Shown here one piece after another: positions 15,941 through 24,859 of a DNA stretch of 64,000 nucleotides (its first letter is position 1; every line of letters starts with the position of its first letter). The position numbers and the translations under genes are program-made. Under the pieces are notes generated by a model. That model had not been told where the DNA came from. It saw nothing but the letters and a program-made list of their open reading frames with translations, and did no database searches. This DNA is from an uncultured Shinella sp. Its GTDB lineage: Bacteria; Pseudomonadota; Alphaproteobacteria; Rhizobiales; Rhizobiaceae. The stretch lies in assembly GCF_946479415.1 (NCBI RefSeq), contig NZ_CAMLFY010000011.1, forward strand, positions 4,850 to 68,849, in the 5' to 3' direction.

Positions 15941-17428
15941 ATGCGGACACATGTTTCCGAGACGATCTTCTTCATCGATCGGGAAAGCGGCCTCGGCCTG
16001 CAGGCGCAGCTGCGCGAAACCGTGGTGTCTGCCGTGGTCGCCGGCCGCATCCAGCCGGGTGCGCAGCTGCCATCGACACGCCGCCTCGCCGACTATCTGC
16101 GCATCTCGCGCATCACCGTGACGCTCGCCTATCAGGAGCTCGTGTCGCAAGGCTATCTGGAAGCGGGCGACCGTAGCGCCTATCGCATCGCCGGCAATCC
16201 GCCCGGCCGCGGCCTGGAGAATGCGCCCTTGCCGGCCGATGCCCAGCCGGTGGATTGGGACAGCAAGGTGACGATGAACTTCGATGTGGTCCGCCAGGTG
16301 GAAAAGCCGCTCGACTGGCGCCGCTATCCCTATCCGTTCCTCTATGGCCAGATGGATCCGTCGCTCTTCGATCTCAACGCGTGGCGGGACTGCGCCCGGC
16401 GCGCGCTGGCGCGTGAAGATTTCATCCTCATGGCAAGCGATTTTGCCGCTGCCGACGATGTGCGGCTCGTCAACTATATCTGCTCACGCACCCTGCCCCG
16501 GCGCGGTATCCACGCGACGCCGGACGAAATCCTCGTCACCGTCGGCGCCCAGAACGCCCTCTGGATCGTCACCCGGCTGATCCTCGCAAACGGCTCGAGC
16601 GCGGTCTGCGAAAACCCCTGCCATCCCGATATCAGCGCCTCGCTGCTCTTGAGCGGTGCCAGGGTCACGACCATCGACGTGGATGCCGAAGGCCTGCCGC
16701 CGGAGAGCCTGCCCGAAGATGTCGACGCGGTGGTCGTCACCCCCAGCCACCACTCACCGACCGGCGCGACCATGCCGATCGATCGCCGCGTCAGGCTGTT
16801 GCAGGCGGCGACCGAGCGGGATTTCGTCATCGTGGAGGACGACTACGAATTCGAGATCAGCTTCCTGGCCCCGCCCTCCCCGGCGCTCAAATCCTTCGAT
16901 ACGACCGGCCGCGTCCTCTATATCGGCAGCTTCTCCAAATCACTGTTTCCGGGCCTCAGGCTCGGCTATCTCGTCGCGCCGGCACCGTTCATCCGCAAGG
17001 CGCGCGCCTTGCGCTCGCTGATGCTGCGCCACCCCCCCGGCCATCTGCAACGCACCGCCGCCTATTTCCTGGCGCTCGGCCACTACGACGCGGTGCTGCA
17101 TCGCATGCGCACGGAATATCATGCGCGCCACATCGCAATGGCCGAGGCGTTTCAGCGCGAAGGCTTGAAGATTGCCGGTGCCTCCGCTTTCGGCGGCACG
17201 TCCTTCTGGATGGAAGGGCCGAATGGGCTTGATGCGGACAGGCTGGTGCAGATTCTGCGTCAGGATGGCGTGCTCGTGGAGCCCGGCTCCCCCTTCTTTC
17301 CAAAAAGTAGCACTCCCTGCCGATTTTTCCGCATGGGCTATTCCTCCATACCCAAAAGCAGCATTTCGGAGGGCGTCACTCGGGTCCGGGCGGCCATAGA
17401 CGCTCACTTTCGACCGGATGCAAGCTAG
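15941..17428 (+). CDS. tauR: MocR/GntR-family taurine-responsive activator
   Basis: The 495-residue protein has an N-terminal GntR winged helix (LPSTRRLADYLRISRITVTLAY, about residues 20-85) joined to a class I aminotransferase-like domain. The PLP lysine is expected at K333 in GSFSKSLFPGLRLGY, with the VEDDYEFE segment before it. MocR regulators of this type use PLP and an amino compound as effectors; TauR activates taurine genes. The start is ATG 15941, with GGAGG seven bases upstream; a GTG at 15926 would place the ribosome site inside the gene. It is divergent from tauA and probably controls the whole minus-strand operon. Confidence 0.92.
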   Translation: MRTHVSETIFFIDRESGLGLQAQLRETVVSAVVAGRIQPGAQLPSTRRLADYLRISRITVTLAYQELVSQGYLEAGDRSAYRIAGNPPGRGLENAPLPADAQPVDWDSKVTMNFDVVRQVEKPLDWRRYPYPFLYGQMDPSLFDLNAWRDCARRALAREDFILMASDFAAADDVRLVNYICSRTLPRRGIHATPDEILVTVGAQNALWIVTRLILANGSSAVCENPCHPDISASLLLSGARVTTIDVDAEGLPPESLPEDVDAVVVTPSHHSPTGATMPIDRRVRLLQAATERDFVIVEDDYEFEISFLAPPSPALKSFDTTGRVLYIGSFSKSLFPGLRLGYLVAPAPFIRKARALRSLMLRHPPGHLQRTAAYFLALGHYDAVLHRMRTEYHARHIAMAEAFQREGLKIAGASAFGGTSFWMEGPNGLDADRLVQILRQDGVLVEPGSPFFPKSSTPCRFFRMGYSSIPKSSISEGVTRVRAAIDAHFRPDAS

Positions 17429-17648
17429 GCGGCAGCGTTCCATTGTTTTTCGCTTTTGTGTCCCCCCTAAACTATCCGCACCTACCCTTGTCCCAGGATG
17501 GGTCGCGCCCTAATTTTCGCGGCGAATTGTTTGCAGGCCTCGATGCATGGGGCCATTTTCTCAATCCGGACATCGCCGTTTCCGACCGAGGGAATGCGGG
17601 TGAAGAGAGCATTGGGAAACGCTGGCGTTCCCGATGTGGAGGAAAGAC

Positions 17649-18206
17649 TTGACCAGTAGTCAACGACGCTTTGATCTCAGAAATCGCACGCAGACGGCAC
17701 ACGAGCGGCTGGATGCGGCCGTCGGAGGTTTCAGCACGCTTGAGGAATACAGACGCTACCTATCCCGGCTGGGCACGTTTCGTGCCGCAATGGATGGAGC
17801 GTTGCGGACTGTCGCCTGGCCTGCCGGCTGGGCCTGGCGCCCAACGGCTGTTGCGAAACCGCTCGGCGAGGATACGATCGACCTCGGCCTGCCGCTTCCC
17901 GGACAAGCCAGCTTCGACATGGACCTGAAGGACAGGAGCGTCCTCCTCGGCGCGCTCTATGTGCTTGAAGGTTCCACACTTGGCGCACGGGTTTTGCGCC
18001 AGCGGGCCACGGCACTGGGTCTTGGCGATACTTTTGGCGCACGGCACCTTGCCGCTATGTCAAAGGACATAGCGCAGTGGCAGTCGTTCCTCATACTCTT
18101 GGACGAAACACCGGACTTCGACATCGAGCGGGCCGCTGATTCTGCCAATGCTGTCTTCGCCCTTGCACTGCAATGCTTCGAAAGTGAATTTCTTGTCGTC
18201 CACTGA
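17649..18206 (+). CDS. bphO: Phytochrome-associated haem oxygenase
   Basis: The 185-residue protein begins with LRNRTQTAHERLDAAV, whose His is the expected proximal haem ligand of bacterial haem oxygenases. A YVLEGSTLGARVL segment matches the distal helix (GSTLGA). It opens haem to biliverdin, the chromophore of the phytochrome encoded next. The start is taken as TTG 17649, because GGAGG lies six bases before it; ATG 17634 would put that ribosome site within the gene. The 3' end overlaps the bphP start, so the two are translationally coupled. Confidence 0.88.
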   Translation: MTSSQRRFDLRNRTQTAHERLDAAVGGFSTLEEYRRYLSRLGTFRAAMDGALRTVAWPAGWAWRPTAVAKPLGEDTIDLGLPLPGQASFDMDLKDRSVLLGALYVLEGSTLGARVLRQRATALGLGDTFGARHLAAMSKDIAQWQSFLILLDETPDFDIERAADSANAVFALALQCFESEFLVVH

Positions 18207-20730
18207 ACCCGTCAACCTTGAAACCTGCGATCGCGAGCCGATCCATATTCCCGGAAGCGTTCAGTCGCATGGATGCCTCCTCGCCTGCGATATAGGCCTG
18301 ACGGTGATCGAGAGGGTTTCCGCAAATGCGCAGGCGATCCTCGGCCATGATGGCGACCTGCTCGGCCGCAGCGTCGGCGATGTGGTCGGCCCGAAACTGC
18401 TGCATGATCTGCGCAACGCGCTGGCGACTGCCTCGACCGCCTCACGACCAGCGCTTCTTCTTGATGTGACGTGTGGCGAGCGCGCATTCGACATCGCGAT
18501 CCACCATTACAAATCCGCCGTCATCATCGAGTTCGAGCCGGCTCCATCGATCGGCCAACCGCTGCATATCGCACGCGAGATGATCGGCCGTATCAGCGAC
18601 ATCACCGATGTCGACCGTCTTGTACAGCGCGCAGGACGGATCGTTGCGGGTGCGACGGGCTATGATCGGGTGATGATCTATCGGTTCGAGCAGGACGGCT
18701 CGGGCAAAGTCGTCAGCGAGACGAAACGCGCCGATCTCGAGAGTTTCCTTGGCCAGTACTTTCCGGCGAGCGACATTCCGCAGCAGGCGCGCACGCTCTA
18801 TCTCAAGAACACGATCCGCGTGATCGCCGATGCCAGTGGCATGCGGGTGCCGATCAGGCCTGAGCTGGACGCCTCCGGCGAGCCGCTCGATCTCAGCTTC
18901 GCGCATCTGCGCAGCGTTTCGCCGATCCATTGCGAATATTTGCGCAATATGGGCGTGGCCGCTTCCATGTCGATCTCGATCATCGTCGACGGAACGCTCT
19001 GGGGCTTGATCGCCTGCCACCACTATTCCCCGCGCGCCCTGCCCATGGCGCAGCGCGTGGCGATGGAGGTGTTCGGCGAGTTCTTTTCGCTTCACCTCAA
19101 ATCTTTGAAAGAGCGCCGGCGCGTCGCAGCCGTTGCCGGCACCCGGGAAGCGCTTGATCGCTTCCTCATTCTCTCGTCCCATCACGAGGATGTCGGTGAA
19201 CTGCTCCATCAGAGCCTGCAGGAGTTTTCCCAGCTTCTGCCGAGCGATGGCATTGGTGTGATGTTCGATGGGAAATGGGCAGGGCTTGGCACAACGCCGC
19301 CGGAAGAGGACGTCCCCCATCTTCTCGACTTCATCAGGATCGTCAGCGAAGGACGCGTTTGGGCAACCCATGCGCTTTCGCAGAAAGTGCCGGAAGCCGC
19401 CACCTATAGCCACCGCGTCTCCGGCGTGCTTGCCATTCCGCTTTCGCAGACGGGATCGGATTGCCTGGTCTTTTTCCGAAAGGAACTGGTGCAGACCCTC
19501 GACTGGGCGGGCAACCCGGAAAAGACCTACGAGACAGGCCCGCTCGGCGACCGTCTCACCCCGCGCAAGAGTTTCGCGATCTGGAAGGAGACGGTAAAGG
19601 CACAGGCCCAGTCCTGGACGGAGCCGGAACGCGAGATTGCGGAGATCGCGCGGGTCGCGATCGTCGAGATCGTGCTGCGCCACAACGAACTGATGGCCGG
19701 CGAGCGGCGCAAATCCGAAGTACGGCAGCGCATGCTGAACCAGGAATTGAGCCACCGCGTGAAAAACATCCTCGCCGTCATCAAGTCGCTGGTGACGAGC
19801 CCACAGCATCACAAGAGCACGCTGGAAGACTATGTGACCACCCTTCAGGGCCGTATCGAAGCCCTCTCCATTGCCCATGATCAGGTGGTGCGCGGCGACG
19901 GGGGCGGCATCCTTGCTGATCTTCTTCAGGCAGAACTTCAGCCTTACCGGGCAAAAGCATCGACCGTCAGTCTTTCCGGTCCACCCGTCTGGCTCGACAG
20001 CCGGGCGTTCTCCGTGATGGCGCTGGTGTTTCACGAACTCGCCACCAACGCCGCGAAATATGGCGCTCTTTCCATCACGACAGGCGCGGTGGACGTTTCC
20101 TGGGCGATGACCAAGGACAATATCTGCGAAATTCGCTGGCGTGAGCATGGCGGCCCCGTCGTCACCATTCCCTCACGCAGCGGCTTCGGCAGCGCCTTGA
20201 TCGAACGGAGCGTTCCCTACGACCTCAATGGCGAAAGCACGATCCGCTTCGAGCCGTCCGGACTGGAGGCAAGCTTTAAAATTCCACCGCCCCATGTGAA
20301 ACTCACCTTGTCCGGCGCGGGAACCGCAACGCATATGGCGGACGATATCGCGGTGCGCCCGAACGCTCTCGGTGCCGCCAATCCGTCGGTGCTCATCGTC
20401 GAGGATCAGATCCTTATTGCGCTGGATCTCGAAGCGATGCTTGCCGACGAGGGCCTGTCGACGGTCGCCACCACCAGTTCCATCAAACAAGCGATGGCGC
20501 AGATCGAAGCCAGTCCGCCCGATCTCGCCATCCTCGATATCAATCTTGGCCCCACGAACTCCTTTCCGGTCGCCGAAGAGCTGCGCCGGAGGGGAATACC
20601 CTTCGTGTTTGCAACCGGCTACGGCGAAGGTGCGGAGCTTCCCGACGCATTGGCGATGACACCAATCGTGCGAAAACCCTATAGCCGAAACGCGATTGTC
20701 ACCGCCCTCGCATCGCTGATGGCCGGTTGA
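18193..20730 (+). CDS. bphP: Bacteriophytochrome HWE-type histidine kinase with C-terminal receiver domain
   Basis: The 845-residue product has PAS, GAF and PHY domains, an HWE/HisKA_2 kinase and a receiver. The biliverdin-binding Cys is residue 12 in NLETCDREPIHIPGS. The GAF chromophore pocket has PASDIPQQARTLY and SPIHCEYLRNMGVAASMS. The kinase H-box is ELSHRVKNILAVIKS, and the receiver has LAILDINLG with its Asp acceptor. This layout is that of Agrobacterium Agp2/BphP2, some of which are bathy phytochromes with a Pfr ground state; the sequence alone does not prove that here. TTG 18193 is preferred, with GAAAG eight bases upstream; GTG 18184 and ATG 18148 are alternatives. No separate output regulator is adjacent. 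Confidence 0.93.
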   Translation: MSSTEPVNLETCDREPIHIPGSVQSHGCLLACDIGLTVIERVSANAQAILGHDGDLLGRSVGDVVGPKLLHDLRNALATASTASRPALLLDVTCGERAFDIAIHHYKSAVIIEFEPAPSIGQPLHIAREMIGRISDITDVDRLVQRAGRIVAGATGYDRVMIYRFEQDGSGKVVSETKRADLESFLGQYFPASDIPQQARTLYLKNTIRVIADASGMRVPIRPELDASGEPLDLSFAHLRSVSPIHCEYLRNMGVAASMSISIIVDGTLWGLIACHHYSPRALPMAQRVAMEVFGEFFSLHLKSLKERRRVAAVAGTREALDRFLILSSHHEDVGELLHQSLQEFSQLLPSDGIGVMFDGKWAGLGTTPPEEDVPHLLDFIRIVSEGRVWATHALSQKVPEAATYSHRVSGVLAIPLSQTGSDCLVFFRKELVQTLDWAGNPEKTYETGPLGDRLTPRKSFAIWKETVKAQAQSWTEPEREIAEIARVAIVEIVLRHNELMAGERRKSEVRQRMLNQELSHRVKNILAVIKSLVTSPQHHKSTLEDYVTTLQGRIEALSIAHDQVVRGDGGGILADLLQAELQPYRAKASTVSLSGPPVWLDSRAFSVMALVFHELATNAAKYGALSITTGAVDVSWAMTKDNICEIRWREHGGPVVTIPSRSGFGSALIERSVPYDLNGESTIRFEPSGLEASFKIPPPHVKLTLSGAGTATHMADDIAVRPNALGAANPSVLIVEDQILIALDLEAMLADEGLSTVATTSSIKQAMAQIEASPPDLAILDINLGPTNSFPVAEELRRRGIPFVFATGYGEGAELPDALAMTPIVRKPYSRNAIVTALASLMAG

Positions 20731-20764
20731 CGACCGTCGGCGATATCCGGGCGGCGGATAGCGC

Positions 20765-21805
20765 TTAGGGGGAATATCTGCGCACCGAGGCGCGCTCGAT
20801 CAGGGTGCATCCGAGTTTGTGAATACGATGCGGCCCCGGCACAGGTTTCTTTGCAAGCTGCGTGATCGCCCAGGCCCCCATCGGCCGATGGGGGAGTTCG
20901 AGCGTCGTCAGTTGAGGCCGCAGGTGGCGAGAGAGTTCGTCGTCATCGTAACCAACGACGGAGAGGTCGTCCGGGATACGCAGCCCTGCTTCCGAGATCG
21001 CATTGAAACATCCCATCGCCATCTTGTCGTTCTGACAGAAGATTGCGGTCGGCGGCTCCCTGAGGGACAGGAGCTTCTGCGTCGCTTCGAAACCGGATGT
21101 CGGTGTCCAGCTTCCTTCGACCACCAGACTGTCGTCATAGGTGATGCCGGCTTCCGCCAGCGCTTCCCGATATCCGACCAGCCGATCCTGCGCCGCCTCC
21201 ATGAAGCTTTCACCCAGGATCGTGCCGATGCGCGTATGGCCCTTCTTGATGAGAGCGGCCGTGCCCATCCGCCCGCCCGTTACCTCATCGGGCACCACGG
21301 AAGGCAATCGATTGTCGCTCGTATAGCAATTGAGCAGCACCAACGGGACAGGCAATTCTTCCAGGACCGGGTCGAGCGAAACGCGACGGGTGAAGATCGA
21401 CATATAGACGATGCCCTGAGCGCCGGCCTGCAGCAGCCGCGCTACCGCCTTGCGTTCATGCTCCGCCCGCCCCTGGGTTTGCGCAACGAGAATGGTCACG
21501 TCGTTTTCCCAGGAGGCATGCCGGGCACCCTCGACCGCGTTGACCGCTTCCGGCGTGGTCGCAAGCTGATCGACGATGAAGCCGATACAACTCCCCCGCA
21601 GGTCTTCCAGACCTGCGCGCTGGATGGGGCTCGCCAGGCCATAACCGAGCAACCGTGCGGCATCCAGCACACGTGCCCGCAGATCCGGCGAAATCTTGAT
21701 GTCGGTCACATTGTTGAGGACGACCGAGACCGTTGCCTGCGAGCAACCGGCCGTCTTCGCCACATCCATCATCGTCACACGTTTCGTGGTCTTCCGGCTG
21801 CTCAT
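20765..21805 (-). CDS. LacI-family transcriptional regulator
   Basis: The 346-residue protein has an N-terminal HTH and hinge (VTMMDVAKTAGCSQATVSVVLNN) and a periplasmic-binding-like sensor domain with AQGIVYMSIFTRRVSLDP and SVVGYDDDELSRHLRPQLTTL. It is transcribed divergently from a PhyH-type dioxygenase gene 104 bp away. The gap holds a 13-bp perfect inverted repeat that is the obvious operator candidate for control of both genes. The ligand is not identifiable. Confidence 0.92.
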   Translation of the reverse strand: MSSRKTTKRVTMMDVAKTAGCSQATVSVVLNNVTDIKISPDLRARVLDAARLLGYGLASPIQRAGLEDLRGSCIGFIVDQLATTPEAVNAVEGARHASWENDVTILVAQTQGRAEHERKAVARLLQAGAQGIVYMSIFTRRVSLDPVLEELPVPLVLLNCYTSDNRLPSVVPDEVTGGRMGTAALIKKGHTRIGTILGESFMEAAQDRLVGYREALAEAGITYDDSLVVEGSWTPTSGFEATQKLLSLREPPTAIFCQNDKMAMGCFNAISEAGLRIPDDLSVVGYDDDELSRHLRPQLTTLELPHRPMGAWAITQLAKKPVPGPHRIHKLGCTLIERASVRRYSP

Positions 21806-21830
21806 GCGCCCCCCGCTTCACGCCACCTTA

Positions 21831-21877
21831 CCGGAACTAATAAATTTAGACCATTGACTAATAATTATTAGTTCCGG
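21831..21877. promoter_or_regulatory. Paired palindromic operator between LacI and PhyH genes
   Basis: CCGGAACTAATAA (21831-21843) and TTATTAGTTCCGG (21865-21877) are a perfect 13-bp inverted repeat. The right half also contains a 16-base self-palindrome, ACTAATAATTATTAGT (21857-21872). The repeat lies between the two divergent genes, so a LacI dimer or tetramer binding both would control both promoters. AT-rich centres are less common in LacI sites than a central CG. Confidence 0.65.
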
Positions 21878-21909
21878 TAGCCTCATCGTAATTGGGAGGA
21901 GACAAACGG

Positions 21910-22746
21910 ATGAACACGAAGCCGGCATTCAAATACGACATGGCCGCACAGGCTGCGCAGTTGGCGGAGGACGGCATCATCGGGCTGAAGGGCGCGTTTA
22001 CGCCCGAATGGGCCGACGAGATGCGCGAAGACATGATGACCGCCTTCTGGTCGGCGATCCAGAGACCCGGCGGAGCCGTCGGCCGCGGACCACGCCGCTG
22101 GTACGTCGAAATCCACCCGGAAGCCTTTCGGGGTTTCGCCGATCTCATTACCCATCCCTGGGTGGTCGATGTCTGCAGCAATATACTGGGTCCGGAATAC
22201 CAGATCGTGGAAATCGGCCTGGACGTGCCCTTCCAGGGCGCGAAATACCAGCCATGGCACCGCGACTTCCCCTCGCCCAGCGACACCTACCGCGACAGGA
22301 AAATTACGTCGCTCGCCTTCAACCTCACCGGCGTGGACGTCACCGAGGATATGGGACCTTTCGAAATCGCACCCGGCACGCAATATGACGATGGGCGCGA
22401 ATGGAAGCATGCAATGTTCCCCGACAAAGCTTTATGGGGCCGTTTCCAGGACCGTGCGACACGAAAATATCCCCAGCGCGGCGATATTTCCTGCCGTTCC
22501 GCCCTGACCGTTCATCGCGGTACGGAGCACCAATCGCCCATCGCCCGCCCGGTCATGGTGCTGGGTGTCGATGCACCGGGCGTGGGACATGCCGAACTTC
22601 ACGACATGATGGTTACCCGGGCCTGGTATGATGCGCTGCCGGAGATCGGCAAGAAACATCTCGTCTGCCGTGTCGTCGATGAACTCGTGCCGATCACGCA
22701 GAAGCACGACATCGAGGGGCTGGTCATGGGATCGGATCCGACGTAA
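21910..22746 (+). CDS. Phytanoyl-CoA dioxygenase family (PhyH) protein
   Basis: The 278-residue protein belongs to the Fe(II)/2-oxoglutarate PhyH family. The likely iron ligands are H117 and D119 in PWHRDFPSP and a distal His near residues 202-207 in LTVHRGTEHQSP. The N-terminal segment LAEDGIIGLKGAFTPE is the usual start of the fold. ATG 21910 has GGGAGGAG upstream; an ATG/GTG start 18 bases earlier has no site. Substrates of family members include acyl-CoAs, ectoine and secondary metabolites, so none is assigned. The divergent LacI gene implies induction by a sugar-like or other small effector. Confidence 0.82.
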   Translation: MNTKPAFKYDMAAQAAQLAEDGIIGLKGAFTPEWADEMREDMMTAFWSAIQRPGGAVGRGPRRWYVEIHPEAFRGFADLITHPWVVDVCSNILGPEYQIVEIGLDVPFQGAKYQPWHRDFPSPSDTYRDRKITSLAFNLTGVDVTEDMGPFEIAPGTQYDDGREWKHAMFPDKALWGRFQDRATRKYPQRGDISCRSALTVHRGTEHQSPIARPVMVLGVDAPGVGHAELHDMMVTRAWYDALPEIGKKHLVCRVVDELVPITQKHDIEGLVMGSDPT

Positions 22747-22784
22747 GCCGATCGCGACCGGGGTGCTGCCCCGCCGTTTAGGAT

Positions 22785-22813
22785 GTGGAGCCGCCATCCG
22801 CGGCTCCACTTTT
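22785..22813 (+). terminator. Intrinsic terminator of the PhyH gene
   Basis: GTGGAGCCGC (22785-22794) and GCGGCTCCAC (22800-22809) form a perfect 10-bp stem with a 5-base loop, followed by TTTT on the plus strand. It starts 39 bases after the PhyH stop and sits directly beyond the end of the convergent membrane gene. Confidence 0.82.
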
Positions 22814-22816
22814 CTG

Positions 22817-23719
22817 TCAACGCTGGGTGATCACGGCAGCTTCGTCGTCATCGCGCTGCCGGCCGCCGAGAGCTGCGGCGGCGGACGCGACGAAGGCGCC
22901 GACAAGCAGCGAAAGCGCACCCAACATGGCGACCGTCGCCGCTGACTTCCGGGCCTCTTCTGCAGTCTGCAAGGCAGCGTTCTTGGCGTCTTCGATTTGC
23001 TGGAGCACCTGGTCCACCCTGGTGCGTGCGTCCTCAGGCGTCACACCGGCACGGGAAGCGACGATAGCGGCGATATATGCGCGATCGGCCTCCGATACCT
23101 CACCCTTGACAGCGCCCTGCATCAGAATGCGCGAGACTTCTGTTGCCGCCGCAGCATTGTCCGATTGTGCTCGCGCCGAGATATCCTGCGGGCGAAGGAG
23201 CAAGTCCGTGAAGTAGCCCGTGGCAAGGTCCGGCGTTTCGTTTTCGCCCGCAGCGGCCGTTGCCGCGGCTCCTGCGGTTGCAGTCGCCGCTACGGTGGAT
23301 GCCGCCTGAACGCCCGTGCCGACCAAGGAGGTAAAGGCTGAACTTGCAATGCCCGCCACGACGACGGTGGCCAGCGCCCAACTCAGAAATCCATGCGCCG
23401 TGTCGCGAAAAAACACTTCGTCCGTATGGACGCCGGCCCATTTCGTGCGCAGGCGCCCGGTGAGGTAACCACCGAACGCCGATGACAGCCATTGCACGAC
23501 AACCAGCCAGATGGCAGCCGTCACGCTCACGGCGGTAAACGAGGCGCTTTCCCCAGCCCAGGGCGAGACCATGGATAGTCCGACACCGGATCCGAGAAGA
23601 AGAAGCAGGATCGTCATGGCGGATGCGGCCACGGCGCCGCCGAACACCGGCCCCCACGCCACCGCCGGCACATTCGATTCGACGCCGGCATCGGAAACAC
23701 CAGTCGTGTAAACAGCCAT
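22817..23719 (-). CDS. Conserved hypothetical membrane protein
   Basis: The 300-residue protein has an N-terminal Gly/Ala-rich membrane helix (VAWGPVFGGAVAASAM region), further hydrophobic segments around residues 60-80 and 105-150, a soluble Ala-rich middle part with EDARTRVDQVLQQIEDAKNA (probable helix), and a last transmembrane helix near residues 260-285. No enzymatic motif is visible. It is preceded by GGAGG that overlaps the stop of a 25-residue membrane peptide gene, so the two form an operon. Similar proteins are widespread in Rhizobiales; a function in envelope homeostasis is only a guess. Confidence 0.75.
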   Translation of the reverse strand: MAVYTTGVSDAGVESNVPAVAWGPVFGGAVAASAMTILLLLLGSGVGLSMVSPWAGESASFTAVSVTAAIWLVVVQWLSSAFGGYLTGRLRTKWAGVHTDEVFFRDTAHGFLSWALATVVVAGIASSAFTSLVGTGVQAASTVAATATAGAAATAAAGENETPDLATGYFTDLLLRPQDISARAQSDNAAAATEVSRILMQGAVKGEVSEADRAYIAAIVASRAGVTPEDARTRVDQVLQQIEDAKNAALQTAEEARKSAATVAMLGALSLLVGAFVASAAAALGGRQRDDDEAAVITQR

Positions 23720-23728
23720 TGCCGCCTC

Positions 23729-23806
23729 CTATCGCATGAAGAGAACGAGCAGGATGACGATCGGCAGGGGGATGCCCAGCAGCCAGAGAAGAATACCGCG
23801 ACCCAT
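23729..23806 (-). CDS. Small (25-residue) membrane protein
   Basis: The reading frame has 25 codons beginning MGRGILLWLLGIPLP and is almost wholly a single hydrophobic helix with a Pro kink, ending in LVLFMR. I recall peptides of this pattern (MGRGxLLWLLGxPxP) being common in rhizobia and other Proteobacteria, without an assigned function. GGAG lies seven bases before the ATG, and the stop overlaps the ribosome site of the next gene, supporting real translation and coupling. It is easily missed because of its length. Confidence 0.72.
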   Translation of the reverse strand: MGRGILLWLLGIPLPIVILLVLFMR

Positions 23807-23962
23807 TTTCAGACTCCATCTTTTCAGTAAGTGAACGACACTCAACAAACTGAAATTACGGGCGGAAGTTCCTTCTCCAATTGCATTCCATCGGTCGTGT
23901 CGAAACGGCAGGCTCGAAACACTCGCACCTGCCGCGATTTCTCACCATCTGAGGTCGGCGGA

Positions 23963-24859
23963 TCAGGTCTTTTTTTCGCTCGCTTCGTAAATCTCGTCGA
24001 TCGTGCGGCTGAGACTGGCATCGAACTCGGCATCCGCCATCGTTACGCGCAGATCCTCCGTCAGGGCGCGGGAAAAGCTGGCGATCATGCCATGGTTGCG
24101 GCTCAGCCTTTCGCAGGCATCCGCACGGCTATATCCACCCGACAAGGCCACGACGCGCAAAACGGCCTTGTGCTCGACCAGCGGCTTGTAGAAATCCGCG
24201 ACCGTCGGGATGGTGAGCTTGAGCATGACCTGAACGCCCGCCGGCAAGGCATCGAGTTCACGGGCAATTTCGTCGCGCAGGATGGATTCGGCTTCCTGCT
24301 TGGTCGGGCTTTTAATGGAGACCTCGGGTTCGATGATCGGGATAAGACCGTGCGCGAGAATCTGCCGGCCGATTTCGAACTGTTGTTTCACGACCGCGGC
24401 GATACCCGCCCTGTCGGCCGTTGCGATCACCGAACGCATCTTGGTGCCGAACACGCCCTTCTGCACAGCCCGCGCAAGCAGGCTGTCGAGATCGGGCATC
24501 GGCTTCATGATCTGCACGCCGTTCTCTTCAGCGGCGAGACCTTTGTCGATTTTGAGAAAAGGCACGACGCCCCGGTCTTCCCAGAGATAGGAAGGTACCG
24601 GTTTGCCGTTGGCGTCGCCGTCCATCGTCTTTTCGAACAGGATGGCGCCAATCACCTTGGCGGCCGAAAAGGCAGGTGCGGTCATGATGCGCACGCGCAT
24701 GTCATGCATGAGGCGGAACATCGCCTCGTCACCATCATAGTCGGAATCGGCGATGCCATAGAGCCTCAATGCACCGGGGGTCGATCCGCCGCTCTGGTCG
24801 AGTGCGGCAATGAAACCAGCCTTTCCGGCCATCTGAGACATCATTCTGGGGTCTGCCAT
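23963..24859 (-). CDS. Fructose-bisphosphate aldolase class I
   Basis: The 298-residue enzyme matches the bacterial single-domain class I FBP aldolases: FIAALDQSGGSTPGAL at the N terminus, PFLKIDKGLAAEENGV, IIEPEVSIKSPTK and a Schiff-base Lys in VMLKLTIPTVADF. Class I aldolases use a lysine imine instead of zinc. GGGAGGA lies just before ATG 24859. It interconverts fructose 1,6-bisphosphate with glyceraldehyde 3-phosphate and dihydroxyacetone phosphate. It lies about 200 bases downstream of the SerC/SerA-like fusion gene on the same strand, but a terminator intervenes, so it probably has its own promoter. Confidence 0.93.
   Translation of the reverse strand: MADPRMMSQMAGKAGFIAALDQSGGSTPGALRLYGIADSDYDGDEAMFRLMHDMRVRIMTAPAFSAAKVIGAILFEKTMDGDANGKPVPSYLWEDRGVVPFLKIDKGLAAEENGVQIMKPMPDLDSLLARAVQKGVFGTKMRSVIATADRAGIAAVVKQQFEIGRQILAHGLIPIIEPEVSIKSPTKQEAESILRDEIARELDALPAGVQVMLKLTIPTVADFYKPLVEHKAVLRVVALSGGYSRADACERLSRNHGMIASFSRALTEDLRVTMADAEFDASLSRTIDEIYEASEKKT

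Noticed and set aside
18442..20148. A 568-codon open frame on the minus strand
   Set aside because: It is antisense to bphP, which has an intact biliverdin Cys, kinase and receiver motifs. Residue composition is typical of a shadow frame.
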